A stretch of DNA of 64,000 nt from Arcobacter sp. LA11 (GTDB taxonomy: Bacteria > Campylobacterota > Campylobacteria > Campylobacterales > Arcobacteraceae), in the NCBI RefSeq assembly GCF_001895145.1, contig NZ_BDIR01000004.1, positions 62,001 through 126,000 on the forward strand. The letters run 5' to 3'. The first letter of the stretch is position 1. Each line of letters begins with the position of its first letter. Shown piece after piece: positions 61,945-64,000 of this stretch. The translations under genes and the position numbers were made by a program. A model generated the notes under the pieces. The model was not told where the DNA came from, did no database searches, and saw only the letters and a list, made by a program, of their open reading frames with translations.

Positions 61945-64000
61945 ATGTTTAGAATTAGAATTAGACCAACAATATTATTTATTTTTTCATTAGTTGTGTT
62001 TTTTGCAGTAGTAATGACTTTAGGTTTACAATATTATTTTTCTAAGCAATTAGCCACTGATATGGTTATAAAAAATGTTAAAAATCTTTCTGTTAATACT
62101 GATGAGAGATTGGAAAATATGGATAACTATAGTAGTGAATTAATATCTATCCTAGAACTTTCTTCAGGGATTGATGATTTATCAAATAAATTTAATTCAT
62201 CTAAAATTTTGAAAAAAATGGCAATTTCAATGAAAAATAAAGAGTATATTTATGCGATATATTTCGGGTTTTCAAATGGAGATTTTTTTGAATTGATAAA
62301 CCTTCCTAATGATAATTCAAATTTAAAGAATAGATTTGAAGCTAAAGATAATGAAAGATGGCTTGGAATAAATATAATAAATATAGATAATAAAACTACA
62401 GAGATAAAAACATTTTTTGAAAAAGATTTTAAGATAAGTAGAAAAATTGTTGGGACTACTGAATATAATCCTACTAAAAGACCTTGGTATATAAATGCAT
62501 TAAAGAGTAATACCCTTATAAAAACAAGACCTTATATGTTTGCAAACTTAAAAAGTAATGGAATAACATATGCAAAAAAAATACCTGATCTTAATGATGA
62601 AGTGGTTATTGGTATAGATATATCTTTAAAGAACTTATCTAACTTTTTAAAAAGTCAAATAGATATAGAAGGAAGTTATATTTATTTGGTTAATGATGAA
62701 GGTAAAGTTATTGTATCAAGTACAGAGGAAAATAAACTAGATAAAAAATTGACAACGCTTTTAAAATCATTAAATTCAGAAAAATTAAATGAAATTGAGA
62801 TTAATGGCAATGATTATTTTGTAGTTCAATCTACAATAAATTCTAAGTTTTATAATAAAGAACATTTATATATGCTTATCCCTAGAGATAAGATAATGGA
62901 TCCTATAAATCTAAAGATTTTATATGCTATTGGGTTAAATGCAATCTTTATGAGTATCTTTACTCCTATTTTATGGTATTCATCTAAACCTATTGTTAAT
63001 CCAATTTATGAGTTAGAAAAAGAAAATGAAAAAATTCGTGATAGAAAATTTGATGAGGTTAAATTAGTAAAAACACGAATTAAAGAAGTTTATCATTTAT
63101 CCAAATCTTTACTTACAATGTCTGATTCAATTAAAGAGTATCAAGATTCTCAAATAAAACTAATGGATTCTTTTATAGCTTTGATTGCAAGTGCAATTGA
63201 TTCTAAGTCGGAATATACAGGCGGACATTGTAATAGAGTTCCTATTTTAACTCTTATGTTAGCTCAAGCTGCATCGGATAATAATGATGGTATTTTTAAA
63301 GAATTTAAACTAAAAAATGAAGATGAGAAAAGAGAATTAAGTATTGCTGCATGGTTACATGATTGTGGAAAGATTACAACTCCAGAATATATAGTAGATA
63401 AAGCTACAAAGCTAGAAACTATTTATAATAGAATACATGAAATAAGAACTCGTTTTGAAGTGATTTATAGAGATTTAATTATTGAATCATATAAAAAGCT
63501 TGAAGATGGAGAAGGAAAACCAGAGGTAGCAAAATGGCTTGAATCTGAACAAAAACAACTTATCTCTGATTTTGAATTTATTGCTAATACAAATATAGGT
63601 TCTGAATTTATGAAAGAGGAAGATAAAAACAGAATAGTAGAAATATCAAAAAGAACATGGGCAAGATACTTTGATGATACTTTAGGTCTTTCAAAAGATG
63701 AAAAACTTAGATATAAAAAAGAAGATAGTAGTATTGAAAATTTATTAAGTGATAAACAAAGACATATTATAAAAAGAAATAACTTTAATGAAGAAGAGTA
63801 TTTAGAAAAAGGATTTAAATTAGCAGTTCCAGAAAATATGTATAATTTAGGTGAGGTATATAATTTATCTATATCTAAAGGAACTCTAACAGATGAAGAA
63901 AGATTTAAAATTAATGAGCATATTATTATGACTATTAAAATGTTGGAACATCTTCCTTTTCCTGAACATTTAAAAAAAGTTCCAGAATATGCAGGAGCTC
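61945..64000 (+). CDS. Cache/HD-GYP signalling protein (3' end outside window)
   Basis: The open frame starts at ATG 61945 after AAAGGATTT and runs to the window end, about 685 residues. A membrane helix (about 10-30), a periplasmic double-Cache region (to about 315) and a second helix (about 320-340) precede an HAMP-like linker. The HD domain then shows AAWLHDCGKITTPEYIVDKAT with His472-Asp473. About 150 extra residues (RIHEIRTRFEVIYRDLIIES to LLSDKQRHI) interrupt the domain before EHLPFPEHLKKVPEYAGA, where the HHE/GYP motif should follow outside the window. It probably hydrolyses cyclic di-GMP. Confidence 0.82.
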   Translation, partial: MFRIRIRPTILFIFSLVVFFAVVMTLGLQYYFSKQLATDMVIKNVKNLSVNTDERLENMDNYSSELISILELSSGIDDLSNKFNSSKILKKMAISMKNKEYIYAIYFGFSNGDFFELINLPNDNSNLKNRFEAKDNERWLGINIINIDNKTTEIKTFFEKDFKISRKIVGTTEYNPTKRPWYINALKSNTLIKTRPYMFANLKSNGITYAKKIPDLNDEVVIGIDISLKNLSNFLKSQIDIEGSYIYLVNDEGKVIVSSTEENKLDKKLTTLLKSLNSEKLNEIEINGNDYFVVQSTINSKFYNKEHLYMLIPRDKIMDPINLKILYAIGLNAIFMSIFTPILWYSSKPIVNPIYELEKENEKIRDRKFDEVKLVKTRIKEVYHLSKSLLTMSDSIKEYQDSQIKLMDSFIALIASAIDSKSEYTGGHCNRVPILTLMLAQAASDNNDGIFKEFKLKNEDEKRELSIAAWLHDCGKITTPEYIVDKATKLETIYNRIHEIRTRFEVIYRDLIIESYKKLEDGEGKPEVAKWLESEQKQLISDFEFIANTNIGSEFMKEEDKNRIVEISKRTWARYFDDTLGLSKDEKLRYKKEDSSIENLLSDKQRHIIKRNNFNEEEYLEKGFKLAVPENMYNLGEVYNLSISKGTLTDEERFKINEHIIMTIKMLEHLPFPEHLKKVPEYAGA

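Overview
The window is AT-rich chromosomal DNA of a campylobacterotal bacterium, most likely a member of the Arcobacter group. Three things point there. A voltage-gated sodium channel at 19.7-20.5 kb matches, from memory, the NavAb channel of Arcobacter butzleri almost segment by segment. The HP0268-family gene / miaB / DUF374 cluster and the dapC / hypothetical / murC cluster follow orders I recall from Helicobacter and Campylobacter. Histidine kinases carry the HQWRQP H-box common in this phylum. No rRNA, tRNA, insertion sequence, prophage or CRISPR array was seen. Nearly all of the window codes, and no gap between genes exceeds 300 bases.

Layout. 0-5.7 kb: end of a TrkA-C-domain protein, then dapC, an unknown gene, murC and nhaA. 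5.7-11 kb: dprA, a divergent polysaccharide deacetylase and ilvC on the minus strand, then rnr and a DsrE-like gene. 11-13.4 kb: holA and the rpsF-ssb-rpsR operon with a clear terminator. 13.4-17.1 kb: a Fur-box-preceded ferric iron ABC transporter. 17.1-20.5 kb: an HD-GYP sensor and the Nav channel. 20.7-27.2 kb: cysS-nusA, and divergently the HP0268-family gene, miaB, a DUF374 acyltransferase and a PilM/N/O-like (GspL-like) membrane protein. 27.2-33.7 kb: an EAL protein, a double rhodanese, and a compact operon bioF / small secreted protein / carbonic anhydrase / small membrane protein / mqnE (menaquinone by the futalosine route). 33.7-33.9 kb: a candidate small RNA. 33.9-39 kb: a Kef-type antiporter, DUF502, and a TetR / EamA exporter / AEC transporter group sharing palindromic operators. 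39-41.7 kb: thiS, a formate-dehydrogenase-like molybdoenzyme and yraN. 41.7-46.5 kb: a FIST-domain histidine kinase and OmpR-type regulator, divergent from acetaldehyde-type dehydrogenase plus DUF779. 47.7-54.9 kb: an OmpR-type regulator, a periplasmic SBP_bac_5 protein, a histidine kinase, a monoheme cytochrome and a Tat-exported TMAO/DMSO-type reductase. 55-64 kb: an OmpA lipoprotein, pyruvate kinase, a Cache histidine kinase, an orphan TolC-like protein, argD, and a truncated Cache/HD-GYP protein.

The most interesting regulatory signals come from reading the intergenic DNA. Three promoters next to the two OmpR-type regulators carry tandem 11-bp direct repeats (upstream of the aldehyde dehydrogenase, of the second regulator, and of the cytochrome/reductase pair). 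This is the arrangement expected for OmpR/PhoB-type binding. The second set suggests a Tor-like three-component respiratory control system in which a peptide/nickel-type binding protein replaces TorT. The TetR group shows operators of the form TTGACTAnnTAGTCAA and TGGACTAnnTAGTCCA overlapping extended -10 boxes. A one-mismatch copy of the first form lies 6.7 kb away, upstream of the rhodanese gene. The bioF-kef gap holds an ~80-nt transcript candidate with an extended -10, a UCCUU-containing loop and an intrinsic terminator.
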